A stretch of DNA of 64,000 nt from Acanthacorydalis orientalis. Taxonomy: Eukaryota > Arthropoda > Insecta > Megaloptera > Corydalidae. The stretch is from NCBI GenBank assembly GCA_034766995.1, contig CM068322.1, forward strand, positions 35,709,439 to 35,773,438, given 5' to 3'. The position numbers and the translations under genes are program-made. Positions 34,004-50,093 of this stretch are shown one piece after another (within the stretch, counting starts at the first letter, position 1; every line of letters starts with the position of its first letter). Below the pieces are notes generated by a model. That model was not told the origin of the DNA. It made no database searches and saw nothing but the letters and a program-made list of their open reading frames with translations.

Positions 34004-37000
34004 GTAAGTGGACGCTTGTTACCGATCGTGCGTTTCCGGTGAGAGTTCTTGCATCGTCGTTCGGGAGCGATCAATTTTCACGGGCTGAACGTGCGATCAG
34101 TAAACAACTCTTATCTATCTACTTAATGAGTGAATGTCTGTTTGATCAGTGTATGTTTCTACACCCTATAATAGTTGCAACCTCTTTCGAAAGACCTAAC
34201 TTCCCAATCCTGTTACTTATGATCCTACGGATGACACAGGACATTAGATAATCTCGTCGAATCTCGCCGCCTCTCAAACGACCAGATATAACTCGACCGA
34301 CAGTAATGGTCTCCTCTCTATAAAACAGAATTTTAAAAACAAAATTATTTTAAATTGTTTCTTGTCCTTGTGGTCGCAATGTACAGAGGAAGTGCTCGAC
34401 GTCGTGTAATTCATCGAAATAGAATTCAAACAGGCTGTGTGCTATCGTTCAATATTTATTATCAATATTTGATATGCGCCTCTTTTCCGTTCGGAGTCCG
34501 ACGCGCACACGCGAAGGTCTCGTCGAAAATGGCGCTCCGCAAACTTGTCTTCTCAAATATTGAACTCGGATTTGGGTAAATAGAATCGTTTTGTATACAG
34601 TGTTTCATTTGTTTGTTCTGTACATGTATTTTTTTACGTTAAGTAATTGAAACAGTGACGGGGCAGTGGGCGGTAAAAGAGTGGCGATTGTTAGTCTAAC
34701 AATTCAAATATAAAATCAAGTTTTTTCATTCATAAATGAATTAATAAACTAAAAAAAAACGGTTTGCTCTAGTAAAGATTTTTCTGCGCGTTGGCGCCGT
34801 GAGCATGACGGCACCGTCGTCGAAATGCGCACAAGCAACAATCAAAAATGATATAATGATAATCGTTTATTGGACATTTTCGATCAGGCGTTTTTTCACG
34901 GTGTGCGGAACGAAAGAAAAAGATATATTTGAAAATGAAATTTCAAGTGAAACCGAGATTTTTGAGACAGCAAGTCCGCCGGCAAGTGTTCCGAAAAATT
35001 GTAGATTTTCAGTCTGAAGATTTTTCTACGCCCCGACGTTCCGAGAATGACAACGTCGTTGATACAATCCGCGTAAGCAACAATTGAAAAATAATCGAAA
35101 AATATTTTTGATCAGAAGACGTTTCCTTGACCTGTGGAATCAAAAAAAAAAAAAATTGAACCGATTTGTGAAAGTTAAAAATTTAACGGAAACGCATAGA
35201 CGTTTTTAAAAACGTTATCTTCGATCACGCGAACAAAAACAGTAAATTTCGTTTCCGTTTTCATTCATGACACACGTGATATTTGTTTATCCGTTTTATA
35301 AATTTCATTTTCGTCTTGTAGCAGGCCTTGAGCTAAACTAGACTGCATTTGGTCAGATTTCGAACCACTCGATCCGAGATCACGCCGATAATCAAGTCAA
35401 CTGTGACGTTCAGCGCGTATTACCTAATTTGTTTTTGTTTCGTTTTATTTATAAACAAACGAATGTTAATTTCATAAACGTACAAATAAAAGAAACGTTC
35501 CGATAGACGATAACGAAACATTTTTTTTACATAACGACGGTTTGCAAGTCTCGTGCGCGGATTAACATCGAATAGATAAAAAAAAAGCAACGGAAGCGTT
35601 ACGTGCGCACGAATTAATTAGAAAAATGTCGTCGCGCGGCGTGAAGATATTCCGTCGAAGAGAGAAACCTGTTCTGTTTCGAAGAAGGAACGGCGATTCC
35701 GCATTCGGATCCCGCACTCCGTTACGGGTTATGTTTTGATTCGGGTCTGGTCGAAAAATTGAATCGATTCAGAACAGGATTCGTTCACGACTCGAGTTTA
35801 TGTTTAGGGAACGTAGACCGGAGTCGCATACCGCTTAAAAGAATCGTGTAGTTTTTTTTTATTATTACAAACACGATTTTATCATTTTTGAGCAGGCGTA
35901 GGGTTCAAAATCGAGGAGGTCTAGGGTCGATCTGGTCTGTAACGTCATCGAAGATGAAAAAGATTTCGGGTTTAAATTCGCGTCGATACCTAAGGTCATT
36001 AGCGCCCTAAAGGATAATTGAGAGAAAAATTTTAAAAATTGTATAGTTTTTGCACTGCGGCTAAATTCTTAGATTTATCGAAGTCGATTTTTTTAAGCAT
36101 CGCACTCGGGAAGATGCAGAAATGTCTGTTTACTGATCCCCATTGCGTAAAAGCGTCAGTATTGTAGATAAAAATCGACTTAGAAACAAACAAAATCATT
36201 TACAAGAATTGATTACGCAGGCCTTGAGCGCGACACGTTTTGAAAAAAAATCCCATACTGTCTTCAAATAGTAATTTATTGCCCCTTCATTCAACGTAAT
36301 TCAAATATGCAAGCACCCATTAAATAACGTCAATCGTTATTGTATTAGATGTGACAGTAAATAAAGACAGTAAACCGAAACAAAAGAATGAAAAAACAAA
36401 ATAATAAAACACAGTTCCGAAGTTCGAGCCGCATCGATCGATAAACAACGCCGGAACAAAAAAGCGTCGATACAATGTAACGTATGAGCAATTATGTTTG
36501 CGTTTCGATTGAAAATCAGGACGGAATCCGCCGCCGGCCGGCTGTAAACAGTGTACTTACGTACGTACCTCGACTGTTTCGTTATTACACGTACAAGTGG
36601 AACGAAACATCAGCGTTCAATGTGTGCACGCTGTTCATTTGTTGGTAATTAAATGTAGCGTCCGTTGTTTGTGCGATAAATAACAGCGCGATGAAGGTCT
36701 CGTTCGGACGAGACCGTGCTCTCAGCTCGCACGGGCGGAATCCGCGGGATCGAAACGATCAAGTGCGACGGAGATTCGCGACAGTCGCAGACGGGACGAG
36801 CTTTTTGTTTCACGTCGACAGCACTCTTGTTTTTACATCCACCGACGGTGCCCTGGCCAACCGTTCAGGCCATTAGTTTGTAATACAATAAATACATATA
36901 ATTAATGGCCTGACCTAATGAAAAGAGGTAGGGTTTTTTCCGTACCTTCGAATGGCTCAATTTTGAAACTGGAATTACCCTGTCAATAATGTGATTTTAA

Positions 37001-40000
37001 TACATTAGAATAAATATCATTATCGGTCTTTTACAAGTGCTACGATCGTTATTGCAGACGTACGATTGTCATGTGTTTCCATAGCGTGCTATACTTGCAA
37101 GTGTAGGAAAAGTGCATATAGAGTACAATGAGATCGTCGCTACAACGACACGATTGTTATGTTAGATTTGTCAGAGGTGACTAGAGAACGAAAGAGTCGT
37201 AATAGCGCGATCGTATACGCACAGCACGCTCGACTAACTGACAGGAAAAGTAACGAATGTGCCCGTATCTATGATTATGCGTTTGATTCGAATGTGCATG
37301 TCGCAAAATCGATACGGTCTAGGTCAGATGTTCGATCGCTGATTGATTCGGATCTGCGGAACGGGTTCGAGCGTCGCGTCTCGTAAGACGGTCATTTCGT
37401 GCTCATCGTCCGTCAGCGGTACGTTTTTCGTCCGTTTCACTCGACGAACGCTGACATTTTAACACACTTTACTGTTCAATAGATGCACTTCACGCAGATG
37501 TTACTAATGCGAACAGTTATCTATTCAACTAATTGTCGTATGCTTTTACACACACACACACATGCACACAAGCGTACATCTACGTCCGTATGTTTCCACA
37601 TCTGTCACGTTACGGGGACATTAGTGTAAGACATGTGTAAGGAAAAATCGTATCAGTCGTTGAAATATTTTCTAATTCGCACTCATTACGAACTGGCCTG
37701 ATTTATGCACGGTTCTGTTTCGTTACACATTCGGTCGTATTGCGTTTCGTTCAAAGGCGGCCGAGGACAACAGTTTCGTTGTGGTCGATAGAAAATTATA
37801 TGAACAGTATGGAGTAATCATAATTAGAGAGAGATTTTTCTTGAGGATCGGCATCGCCGTTGAAACGCCCATAGACGGGAATCAAAAAAATAAATAATTT
37901 ATTGCACATTTTTGACGAGAAACACTCTTTGTGGCTCGTGAGACAAAAAAAGAGAATCGGTTTGAGAAAAGAATGATAATATTTCAAAAATGTACAGTTT
38001 ATCAGTTCAGAAATCAATCTTTCTCCAACATTTTTTTTTTGTTTATTAAAATGTTCGACGCTTGTTGATTTCAACGGCAACACGATCATTCTCTAAATAT
38101 AGTAAACAGAAAACAGCTGATCGCACTAGCTCGAGGCGATGGTTGTTCAATAAAAGTTGCATATATTATTGCAACAGTGGAATGGTAGATGCTTTCTGGT
38201 TGACTTGTCTTTCGAAGCGTAATGCGTGCGAGTGATGGAAAGAGAACCAGTTTAATAACGGATACACACAGACAGTATCCATAATAATAACTGGGCGGTG
38301 TAGCATATTTATGAATGGAAGTAAAACATCCACAACTATTGAATTTTCAAATTTAAAAAAAATCCACTGGTACCGATGAAGGCAGTTTTGGAGAACAAAT
38401 GTATTTCTGAGAGCACTGTGTTTTAAAACACGATACCTGTGCAGAAATCTCTCGGGCGTGCAGTGAATTTTTATAGACGGCTATGGTTTTCATATTAACA
38501 TTGACATTTATTCTACCTCTGTCTAAATTCTCAACTGTTTTCGATCAGGGTCTACTAAGATTCGTACTTTTTATAATCATATGTTTTCGTGTTTTGTTTT
38601 TTTTAAAAAAAATGTGTTTCGTTTACGTTTTCATTGTTTTCGCCGATTATCCGGGATTCTCTATAGAAATCGAATACAATTAGATTTCAATTTCTATTAT
38701 TTAAAATCAGAACTGATTAAACGGAGGCGCGGCGTTCGTCGCGCGAGAACAATAAAGATCGTCCGATCGAATCCGAGTCAGCGGGTACGGAACAATGTCC
38801 GTTCGAGTACCGTTCCGTCGATCGTATGCAGAAGTGCATCGGCGCGATCAACACGTTCGCAGTCGAGCGACGACGGTGACGATGTGTGCATAGCGGCCGA
38901 CGAACGACAACAATACGGACGTAACCCATATTTCACGGCGTGTCAGAACGAGCGCATGCGACGATTCGCACGATTGTTCCGTTCGGTTTTTCACCGTTCC
39001 AGTTTCGCACGGAGCGCGCGCGATTAATTAATCAGTTACCATTGTTGTCCGCGCGACTCGCTGCGACGGGTTCACACGTCGAACGTACCGGAACACGATG
39101 CTAGACGTGTGAGCGATCGTCGCGTTCATTGTGACAGTCGCGCGTCGTTCGGTCTCGTTAGAGGCGCGGGTTCGTCGTTCCCGACACATCGTTTGGAAAA
39201 CGACACGACGTATTGTTTCGCCGATATCGATCTAGCGTGCACAGTCGTCTGGGAGCGTACCGTTAACAGAGACTCGAGCACTTGTTGCTCGATCACTTGT
39301 TGAACTTCGCCTAGGCCGGTTTGCGATTTTTCTCGTCGGCGAGGAATCTCGTTTCATATTTCATTTTTTCTTTAATCCGTCCGACGCAGTGACTCCGTTT
39401 GTAGCGATAACTCTGGTTGCGTGCATTTTACGTATTTAAGATATTCATACTGGATCGAGTCGTCGTTCTCTTTTAACTCCTGCATCGATTAATATCTGAT
39501 CGAAAACATCACAATCAAGCAGTACATGGATATTTAGTAATCATTTCGGTGGCCATTAAAACAACATGAAAACAATTTATCTGAAATATTTGTTTCCACG
39601 GCATACTTCGAACACATTTGCTAAACGAGCATGCAAATCCACGGCACACGTCGATTATACATGTTAAATTTGCAAATTATGTCCCAGAGTGGGCGTCGTT
39701 TGTAATAATTTCTTTTTTTCGCAGGCCATGAAATTATTTCCCGGTCAAAAATGTTCAATAAATCATTATCGATCGTGTGTGATTATCGCTTATCGGATTT
39801 CAACAGCAGTCCCATCATCTTGACATTTTCTTTTCTGTTTTTTGGCACTCTTGAGATGATTATGTCGCTATCTAAATCCGCCGAGCGACAATAGAATGAT
39901 CGATAATGGCCTGTTGAATATTTCTGATCACGAACAGTTTATATTCTCTATGAGGTGCGAAAATAATCGATTCGTGAGAGTGAATTTTTAGCCACAGTGT

Positions 40001-43000
40001 CTGTATTGCGACCGTATCCACAGCAAACGTTGATTATATGATTTGAACGCACAGACAGATCTCAGAACGCGTATAACAAATGAAGATCGGTAAACATTCA
40101 AAGGTTACTAGCGAGATTAATTTCAGATATGCGCGTTCATAGTGCACGCTGATTGTATTCACTTGTAAGTCCATAGCATACTTCGATTACATTTACAGAA
40201 CTTGTTTTTTTTTAATAACTTCGTTCTAGTTTCTTTCACTTGTTCAATGTTGTTTAACTGAAAACGGCGAAGAAGCGATAGATTAAACGCGACTCGCCAA
40301 CTAGATAAAAGAATTGAGATAATAACAACAAAAATATATTAATTTGATATCTCGAATATGTGTATACTTACTTTTATCATTCGGTCGGACGTGTGCGTGT
40401 CAATTTAATAATATTTTTTTACAAAGTGTGTCTGTAATTGAGAAATAAAAGCGTAATAACATTGTCAAACAAATAAAACGATAGAAAAAAAAATCACTAG
40501 ATTTGCAATTCGATTTCAAGTACGTTTCGATTGGTTTCGCGGATTTCGCACTCGGGGAAAAAAAGTGATCACGAGTCGGCGGGTTTCTTTTTCGAACGCC
40601 GTTCTTGTCGCATGCACTCGCGACACACGGCGGCGCAATTATCGTTTTTGCGCACGAAATCGCAACAGACACGGCGGTGGACGTTTCGCGTCAACGACCG
40701 ATCCAGTTTCGTATAATCTCTGTCGACACTCTTTCGACATAACCTTTGGTTGCACTTGCGTCACACGCAAAATGCCGACAATGGCTCGGATCGAACATTG
40801 AAATCGGACAGAGCCTTCTTACGTTTCTTATCGACTTTGTGCTTTATTTATCCCGTTTATAACAAACGGATTCAGATCGAAAACCGTGTAAATTTGCCAA
40901 CACGAAACGAGGAAATAATATTATTATCTCGTTTGAACGGAAAATTCATGATCTCAGAGTGCAAGCGTGTCAAATCCAGTTTTGTTTCTTTGAACGCACG
41001 CATCGATTAGCAACGAATGTCGGTCGACATTCTTAAACAGTTCGATAACAAAGTAATGCGTTTTGTGTTCGGGGACGTGTGAGCGTGATCACGTAAACAA
41101 AGAAGCGTCGTCGATACGATAAGTCGTTCGACAACTTCGTCGGATTCTTTAATATTCAGTCGTCGGTTGAGAAACAGGTGCGTACACGAGGCCATTGTCA
41201 CGGTCGACGTCGACGTTTTCTCGATATCATTAGAAAAGTGTCCGCGAGTTAAACTCGTTCAGTTGCTTTCGTCCTAATTAATATTAAAACTCGCCGCAGT
41301 GTGTAGTTTTCGGCGCTGTGCTCGGATTCGCTTTCATAAACGTGTTCGTCGTCGCATACGATAAGCGTTTCTTTCTGATCGAAAACGTTCAATAACAATT
41401 CACGTCACAAAACGTTCAATTCAGATCATTGATTATTTTCGATTGTTGTTCGTGTGTATTTCGATTGCGATGCCATTATTCTCAGAGCTATAAACATCTG
41501 AATACGTACAAACAACAATTAAAAAGAATCAATGACTAATTACTGAACATTTTCGATCGGAAGAACTTCACTGGTTTGCTAGACAGGTGGAGAATACCGA
41601 AAGAAAATTTACATTAAAACCGATAACATCAATTCGTACGATCGTTATCCAACAACCAATCGCACGCTTCCATTGACCGATCTAAAACAAATGACTACAG
41701 GCATACGCGACGCGATAATTCGTCAAGTGCACTGGATCGTTTACAAATTTCACATGTATGCGACATTCACAATAGATCTAGACGTGTCTTTTTCCTATAT
41801 TAACTGTCGTCTAATCGAAAATATGGTAATCAAGTAACACGTGAGTATTTAATAAATATTTCAAAGGTCACTGAGACAATATTGTAACAATTCATATGAA
41901 ACGCATACGTTTCCACGGCACACGTTAATTACATTTGTTAAATGCGTTTGTACATCCGTAGCATGCGTCGATTATATCTGTTGAATACATAAATTAAATC
42001 CAGAGTGCATGCTTTTGTGTTATTCGAACGCAGATACGAAATCCGTAGCATACTTTCACAAATTGATTATCGTTGTTCACGACGGAAACCGCAAAATGTT
42101 TTTTCTCTTATCAAATCTGTTCAATAAATAATTTTCAATCGTCGCTTATTCACGTTTCGACGGCGATTCCGTCGTCTTCGAAGCGTCGAGTTACAGACAT
42201 ATCTCCGATCTAAAGAAAAAAAATCAATTGGTTCGTGAAAGTCAATTCAGCCAGTGTCAAAACGGTGTTGTGATAACAAACGGTCTCGTTTAAATGTTTA
42301 GAGGACACGCGCGAGCCGACAGATAGAGGAATGGCCTTTGAAATCGAAATGGCTGCAAGCTGACAAGTTCGGTTCAACTTCTTTTCTAACTATAGAATAA
42401 AATTTGATACGCGGCCACCTTGATTCTGAAAATGAAAGGCGATAACGGGACGTTCTCGCTTAGGTGCTGTTTTTGTGTTTATCTGTCAGTTCACAACATT
42501 TCATGTTTACAGTAAAGCACAGTTAAACGTTTTACTAGACGAATGTGTCTTTTAGTTTATAGTTAGACTCAATTTGTCGAGCTGTAGAATCTATCGGTCG
42601 ATCCACCAATCAGTTCCGAAGCTGAATGGTAACTACCGAGCCCGAGTTAATTTAAACGCGGTCTTAAGTAAAAATATCATATCCGAAACCGTGTTTTATC
42701 GCTCTAAGCAATCAGACATTCAGATTAATCTACGACTGTCATCGGACCGCAATCTATGTACGCAATTCCTTCAAACTAGAATACATTACGTATTAATTGA
42801 TCGTTGAATGCGACCTCGCACCGAAGTAGCCACTGCTTGTAGTTATTTTCGATAGGCCACGGACCGTTGTTTTATCCCGTCCGGCGGAAGAAAAATTCAG
42901 ACGGAAACACTGTAATAGACCCGAGGCCCTTACACGATGTTTGACCGATAACGTACATAGTTTTTATAAGACCTTCGCTCGACACGGCCCACTGTTGATT

Positions 43001-43749
43001 TATGAAATGGTGTCTATTTCTCTATTCGATTCGAAACCAACGAAGGCGCACGAAATGTACGCTGCTACAAACGTAGACGTTTCGTTTTTGTATATCGATC
43101 GAAGGATCGACGGTACGAGCCGATTGTAAAAATACTAAGCAGCCGATACGGTTTTCAGAACTGTTCTTTTTCTCATTCTGAAGCTATTTATAAAATTTAA
43201 AAAATCGATCCCCTGTTCTTATGTCATATCGTTTCTCAATTGTTAAATCTAGTGGTATATGAAACAATACTAACAGCTGAAACCTAGTCGCATTGTTTAT
43301 TGGAAGATTACAAGCGTGGCCCTCTGCGTTTATAATCGACTCGTAGACCAATTGTCAATACGTAGCCAACGTTGATCTTGGCGATTATGTACTTTGAAAC
43401 GGATTGTCAAGAAGTTGGCGAATTTCCTAACTTCTTTGTAACAATGTCTGTATTTAACAGTAACAAGAAGAGATAAATGAAAACAAACTGGAGTCACATA
43501 CATAATAAGAAAAGTGAAGAGTTTAAAACGGAAATGGGCCGGACATATTTCGTGATGAGAAGACAATCGATCGACAAGAGAAATGATTGGGAATCAGGAA
43601 ATTTCAAAAAACGCAGAAAAATATCAATAGACTGATGGAATAAGGACACAAGAAGATTTATTGGAAATTTATGGATAGGAGAGGCGTTGAACCGTTTGAA
43701 CTGAAAAGTTTTGGAAGAGGTTTTCATCCAACAGTAATCCAAAAGAGGT

Positions 43750-43803
<54 letters not shown>

Positions 43804-46800
43804 GTCTGTGTGTGTGTTAAAAATAGCTGGAATTTCAGATATTGATCGATTTCTCTGTTACATAAACGATTACCGTACTTCGTAACGGTCTCGCATTAAC
43901 TTGTACGACATTTGTCCGACGTCGTAGAAATGTCATCGATGTTCGATATGCAGATATGTGCCGACTCCGTGCGGGTGAACGAACCGCTGTCGGAAATGTC
44001 GAACCGTGCTGTGTGCACATCTCCAGCACTTTCTTTCCGCTGTCGAGCCTTTAAGTGCGGGCAGAGACGGCGAACGGCGCGCAGAGTTCACTGATTCTCT
44101 CTCGTCGAATGTTAACGTCCGTTTCGTTTGTTTAAACAATACATATTGTGTGCCGTTCCATATTCCGCGCATTATAGTGACGAACCGCCATGTAGGAATT
44201 TGATTCTTTCTCGTGAGCGAGATCACGACTCCGATCTCAGGCGCGTTCGAAAGCATAGAAATGTGTATTAAAATCGTTACTGCATTGCTGCACGAACCGT
44301 TCGAAGCATAGACGTTGTCAAGTAACAGAAGAGTGGTTCAGTTGCTTGGCAACCGCACAGCACACTTAACGACGCACGCTAATTGATTTGCAATAATTCA
44401 GACCGCGGCAGACGTTCTTGTTAGGTGATTCGGCGAAGTGACAAATATAAGGGATGAAATCCAGTACTGACGCTGAAATTATTTATCCTTCGTTTTGAAT
44501 AATTTGTAGAATTAATTAAAGCGCATGAAAAACTAGATGACAACGCAACGTACCATGTAATTACTACATTTCTCAATCAGTTTGAATCGTTGCTCGTTCA
44601 CTGCAGTATACGGGAACAGCCGTATTGTTCTATTCAATCGGTTTGAACAGAAACGATTTTACTTCTAATTTATATTTTCGTAACAAATGAAATTTCAGCA
44701 GCAGTCACATCCAGTCGATCGATAAGTTCGTTAACGTTTCGTTCTCCTGTGTGCCGGTTATTCATCGTTCTGTGCGAATCTCGGACGTTCGTTTCTCATG
44801 TAAAAGAAACGAACGAAGCCATACATATCTTCCAGGAGTCACGCGCCGAACTTTTCAATCAATTATATTTCGTAGTACATGATATTTAAATATTTACAGA
44901 TAGTAGGCCTTGCTCATAATCGTTCACTGAATACCGAAACCACGTCTCACTAATTAGCAGTGTTCCATATACCACTAGATCCAGTCGTGCGCGTAAACTT
45001 GTTCTCAATAAGTTTAATAACAATGGCTAGATCTAGTCGTATATGAATAACTGACTGGTGAAACCTGGCTGTAGTATTTGATGGAAGTTTACAAAAGTGT
45101 ACTGGTCCTTCGAGCCGGATATTTCATCAAAATGTAAAGTGCACTCTAAATCAGGAGCGGATCAATTTTTTACTTCTGATACTGAATACTGAAATTCGGG
45201 TCTTAACATGTAACAACATTCTGTTTCAAAAAAATGACAGTAAATTATATCCGTTACTGACAATTAGACCGACGATACGTATTTTTCTGGCAGCCGTTCT
45301 GTATATTCATGAATGACAAACGATCTCGTTTTGTTTTCACAAAATAAACGCACACGAATAAATGGCCTCTACGTCATTCTATCGACTCAGACGGGGCGGG
45401 CGCGAGGGAGACATTCTGTAATTTGGAGACGCGGACGATAAAAGTTTGTGAGATTCGACCGCAGCCGACTTAATTACGTCAGATTCTTTTCAGGCGACAT
45501 TGCCGATGGCCCGAGATAAAAGTATCGAATCGAACAGATACTGTGTTGTTTATGTGCGCGTTCAGTATTTTCGCTTCAATTTATATTTGCGACGAACGGA
45601 CTTGAATGTGTGTGTGTGTGTATAAACAGCGGCGCAGTAATCGGACGGAACACAATAACCGTGCCGCGTTATACTTGCAAACTGTTCGTTATTAGCTAAG
45701 TAGGAAATAGGGTCGTTCGCTCGGAATGACCTAGTGCCCGTGGCCGTCGTCGAATATTCCACGTATTCGGTGCATATAACAGCAACGATAGCGAGCACCG
45801 ACATCGAACCTACACTCGTACATATTTAAATACACTCGTTTGTGAGTGTGTGTGTGTTCGTTCATGGGTACACGTGAACGATGCGCGAGTGCGACTGAAC
45901 GCACGGATGGTGAAAGCGCGCGTCGAACGAGCGGACAGCGAATTCGGCCGAAACATAACACTCGCCTCGTACCGTCGTCACTCGACCCGTGCGAAACAAA
46001 TCTCCGAACGTATCTAAATATCGACTGAGAAATCTCTCCCGCCCTTCATTGTAACCCTAGATCGTTATCGATCTCCCTTCACAACAATCTCTGATAAAAT
46101 CACGATCGGACGAAACACGAAGAGCGCGTCCCACTTTCCGTAGATCGGACGTCGATCCGTTCGAAGTGCGCCGATTCAATTGAAATTCGAACGATCATAA
46201 ATAAACGATTATAACGATTATAAATAAACGTGTCGCAGCTAGACATGAATGTTGTTCGGATGCGCGGTAGTAGGCGGTGTCGAGCAACGATTCTCGTTTC
46301 TTTTCGATCGCGTCTCGTTGTTTATAAAACGAACGAAACGTAGACGACTCGATCCACTGTCGGACGTTCGCAAAAAAAACCAGCAACGCATAACTGGTTT
46401 GTAATTTTTGCAGTCGGTCGTAATCACTCGATGCTGCAAACCGATGTACGGATTGTTAACTGGAAGGTGAATGATGGTTTCGCGATTATAGAAAGAAAAT
46501 TCGGAATTATTGAAATGATCAGACACGGCGGTCGTTTCAATTACACTTTGTGATTTTTGATTGATGTATTTCGCGTTATAGGAGGATTTATTATATATAT
46601 ATACACTTTTTAGTCAATTATATTTCATAGTACATGATATTTGAATATTTACAGATAGTGGGCCTTGCTCGTAATCGTTCGCTGAATACTGCAACCACAT
46701 ACTCACTAGTTAGCAGTGTTCCATATACCACTAGATCCAGTCGTGCGCGTAAACTTATTCTCAATAAGTTTAATAAGAATGGCTAGATCTAGTCGTATAT

Positions 46801-47018
46801 GAATAACTGACTGGTGAAACCTGGCTGTGGCATTTGATGAAAGTTTATAAATAGGTACCAACATTCTGTTCGAAAAAAATTGACAGCAAATTATCCGTTA
46901 TTGACAATTACACTAACGATACATATTTATGTAGCAACCGTTTTGTATATTCATGAATGACAAAAGATCTCGTTTTGTTAGAAACGGCATCTGAGCTAAA
47001 GGCCATTTAAATGGCGTC

Positions 47019-47088
<70 letters not shown>

Positions 47089-47522
47089 CCGGATACTATT
47101 TGTCTTTTAAACCATTTTTCACTACTTACGAACGGCAGACATTCGAAAAGTTCTAACCCTGAACACCTTTGTCCGATATTCCATCTCGAATACATCTCTA
47201 AACGTATACTCTATTCAAAATCACAGCTACCCATGGACGATCACGTGCAAATAAACGACAGTAACGAATCGCATATGTCAACATGGATGTAACGATATAT
47301 AAACATGTCACTGCGCATTATGATTATAACTCAATTATTATTATTGTTATTATTATTACGGAAAAAAATATACAGGTAATTACAAAAATGCTCGAATATT
47401 ACTTTTAATAACGTCATTAAATGATAAACTTGTCGTTTCGAATACATAATCGTTAGGAAAATTGAGACTGATGGTGACTTGTCAAGGTAGAGACGCACTT
47501 GTCAACATTATTATTTATTTGC

Positions 47523-47578
<56 letters not shown>

Positions 47579-47618
47579 GTATATGTAGATATATATATAT
47601 ATATATATATATATGTAG

Positions 47619-47650
<32 letters not shown>

Positions 47651-47876
47651 GTATATGTATATATAAACAAATGTATGTGGTATAAGAGTTCTTAGATATT
47701 TTTCTTGAACGTCGAGCACGCATTTTGTTTAAATAAGAAATGTGTTAATTGTATGTTTAAATAAAGATGTTGACATCATTGTCTCATCTTAAGAGCAATT
47801 TTGTTCATTTTCATACGCATACACAGAATGGATATTAAATTTAAGCATTCATGCACCTAAATACACACACACACGC

Positions 47877-47919
<43 letters not shown>

Positions 47920-49336
47920 CACATATATACATACAGAGATAACTTTTATATAGCATGGTACTTCTACAGCACTGTTTCACTCCAACACGGCTTGAAAATT
48001 GCTGTTTGATTGTATGATTACTGAAAATATTCAAGAATTGCCTTTCGGACCAACTGAACCGAACGATTTGTGAAAAAAGAGCGAGTCTATCGAAGGAAAA
48101 AAAACATTTCCTGTCAGGATAATCCACGTGCCCGTACAAGTATCTTTTCCGTGGTAAAAATCGTCGAATTGAAGAACAGGTCGTCGCTCGATCCACCTTA
48201 TTCGCCCGGCCTAGCTCCGTCTCACTTCCATCTATTCGAAAATCTCAAAAGGGCCCTTAACGATAAGTGATTTTCTTCAAACGGCGCACTGATAGCGGCA
48301 GTGGACGTCGAGTCAATCGAGGAATCGGTCTCCCTTGACGAGACAGTGTCATTCGTGTATCCGGAAACATCTGTTTCTATTATATGAATAGTCACCCTTC
48401 CCCTCACGTTCGATCACCGCGCCGCCAGTGCGCCGATCTAGGTCGTCTCGTACACAAATAATCTAATAATTACTGACTGATAAGTGGAAAAATGTCAACC
48501 GTACGTGTTTAATTGTAATCCTCTGTATGCAAATAGGTGTTTTCAAGGAGACGGTCCGATTGCATAACGCGCTCAACCTCTACACGAACTAATTACGTGA
48601 CGTACGCTCGTTATTTCATAGCACTGTTCGATGTATTCATTAATTCTCGGTTCAATGATGATTTCCATGGAAACGTGTCAACATTTTTTTTCTTATTCTT
48701 TTTCTATAGCAGGCGCGTCGGTTTCGATTGCGTCTCACGAACAAAACACGCCGTTAATGGACGCGCATCATCACGTCTACTCGATCGTCGGTCGTCGCGA
48801 ACGACGGCCCATAGGAATTTTGTCGAGTACCGGCGATTCGATCGAATTTTAATCACGGACAGGATCGACGCGAACGAACGTCGTGCCGTTTTATTTAACG
48901 ATTCGATTTCGGCGAATCTTGAATGAAACAAATTTACACACTTTCGACTCGTGCGTCTGCGACGTTTGAGTGAATCGACGCGCCGCCGCGATCAGATGTC
49001 CGTCCGTGTCACGCAGTTCCGTACGATTTGCATAATGAGGATCTTATCGGCCGTTTGTAGAAATCGAAACACATTATTGTCAAGTTCGCGCGGCGGTCGT
49101 CCGACTCGCCGACGACGGTTTTTTTTCCTTTCGGGGTCAACGCTACGGAGAGACTTTGAGATATTGCGCCGCGTGCAGGTCATACGTTCATTTTGATTGT
49201 AATTTTATGTGCAGGAAGTGACATTTCCAATCAGGGAATTATAATACAATGGCCTGTAAATGGCCATTATGTATGGATTATGAAACAGAATTACGTTGTC
49301 GTTACGTTCACGGGCATGCATGATTTTGTGTGTACG

Positions 49337-49435
<99 letters not shown>

Positions 49436-50039
49436 GTATATGTAATCAGGATTTAAACACAGAACAGTGTATTATTGTTCCACCGTGATGTCTTTGTAGA
49501 TAGGTTCTGAAAACATCATGATAACTCATCAACGGGATCGCAGGTATAAAGAGTTACACCAGGTTAAAGTTTCATTAAAAAAATCGTCCATCCCGTGCAC
49601 AATTCTCGAATATGTTTGTCTGTCTGGCCATTCGATGGCATCTCTCCGTGCTGCGAATATTCGAGCGTTTCCGCGAAAAAAAATGTCTGTCTTTTGGAGG
49701 CGGGCGAATGTGCTGGGAAAAAACGCGCGACCTTGCTGGTGGATCGTTGACGCGCGTGCAGCGAAAAAATCTAGAACGCGCTATCCGAATCCGATTTTCA
49801 AGAAGAAAATTGTCTTTTTCGACGCCGGAAAAAAGAACCGGTGCAATTAAGAACGCCTTCCAGCCAATTACATAACCGGACAGGCGGCTCGAAAAAAAAT
49901 TCGCGTGTATTTCTTTTTTGTTTCAGTCGGAAAGAAGTTAATAAATGCTATTATATAATTATCGACGGTTATTAAAAAAATAATCGGCGTTATTTTATTA
50001 ACAGAAGGCTGAATAGAAAGTGAATTCTGTGTAAATATG

Positions 50040-50093
<54 letters not shown>

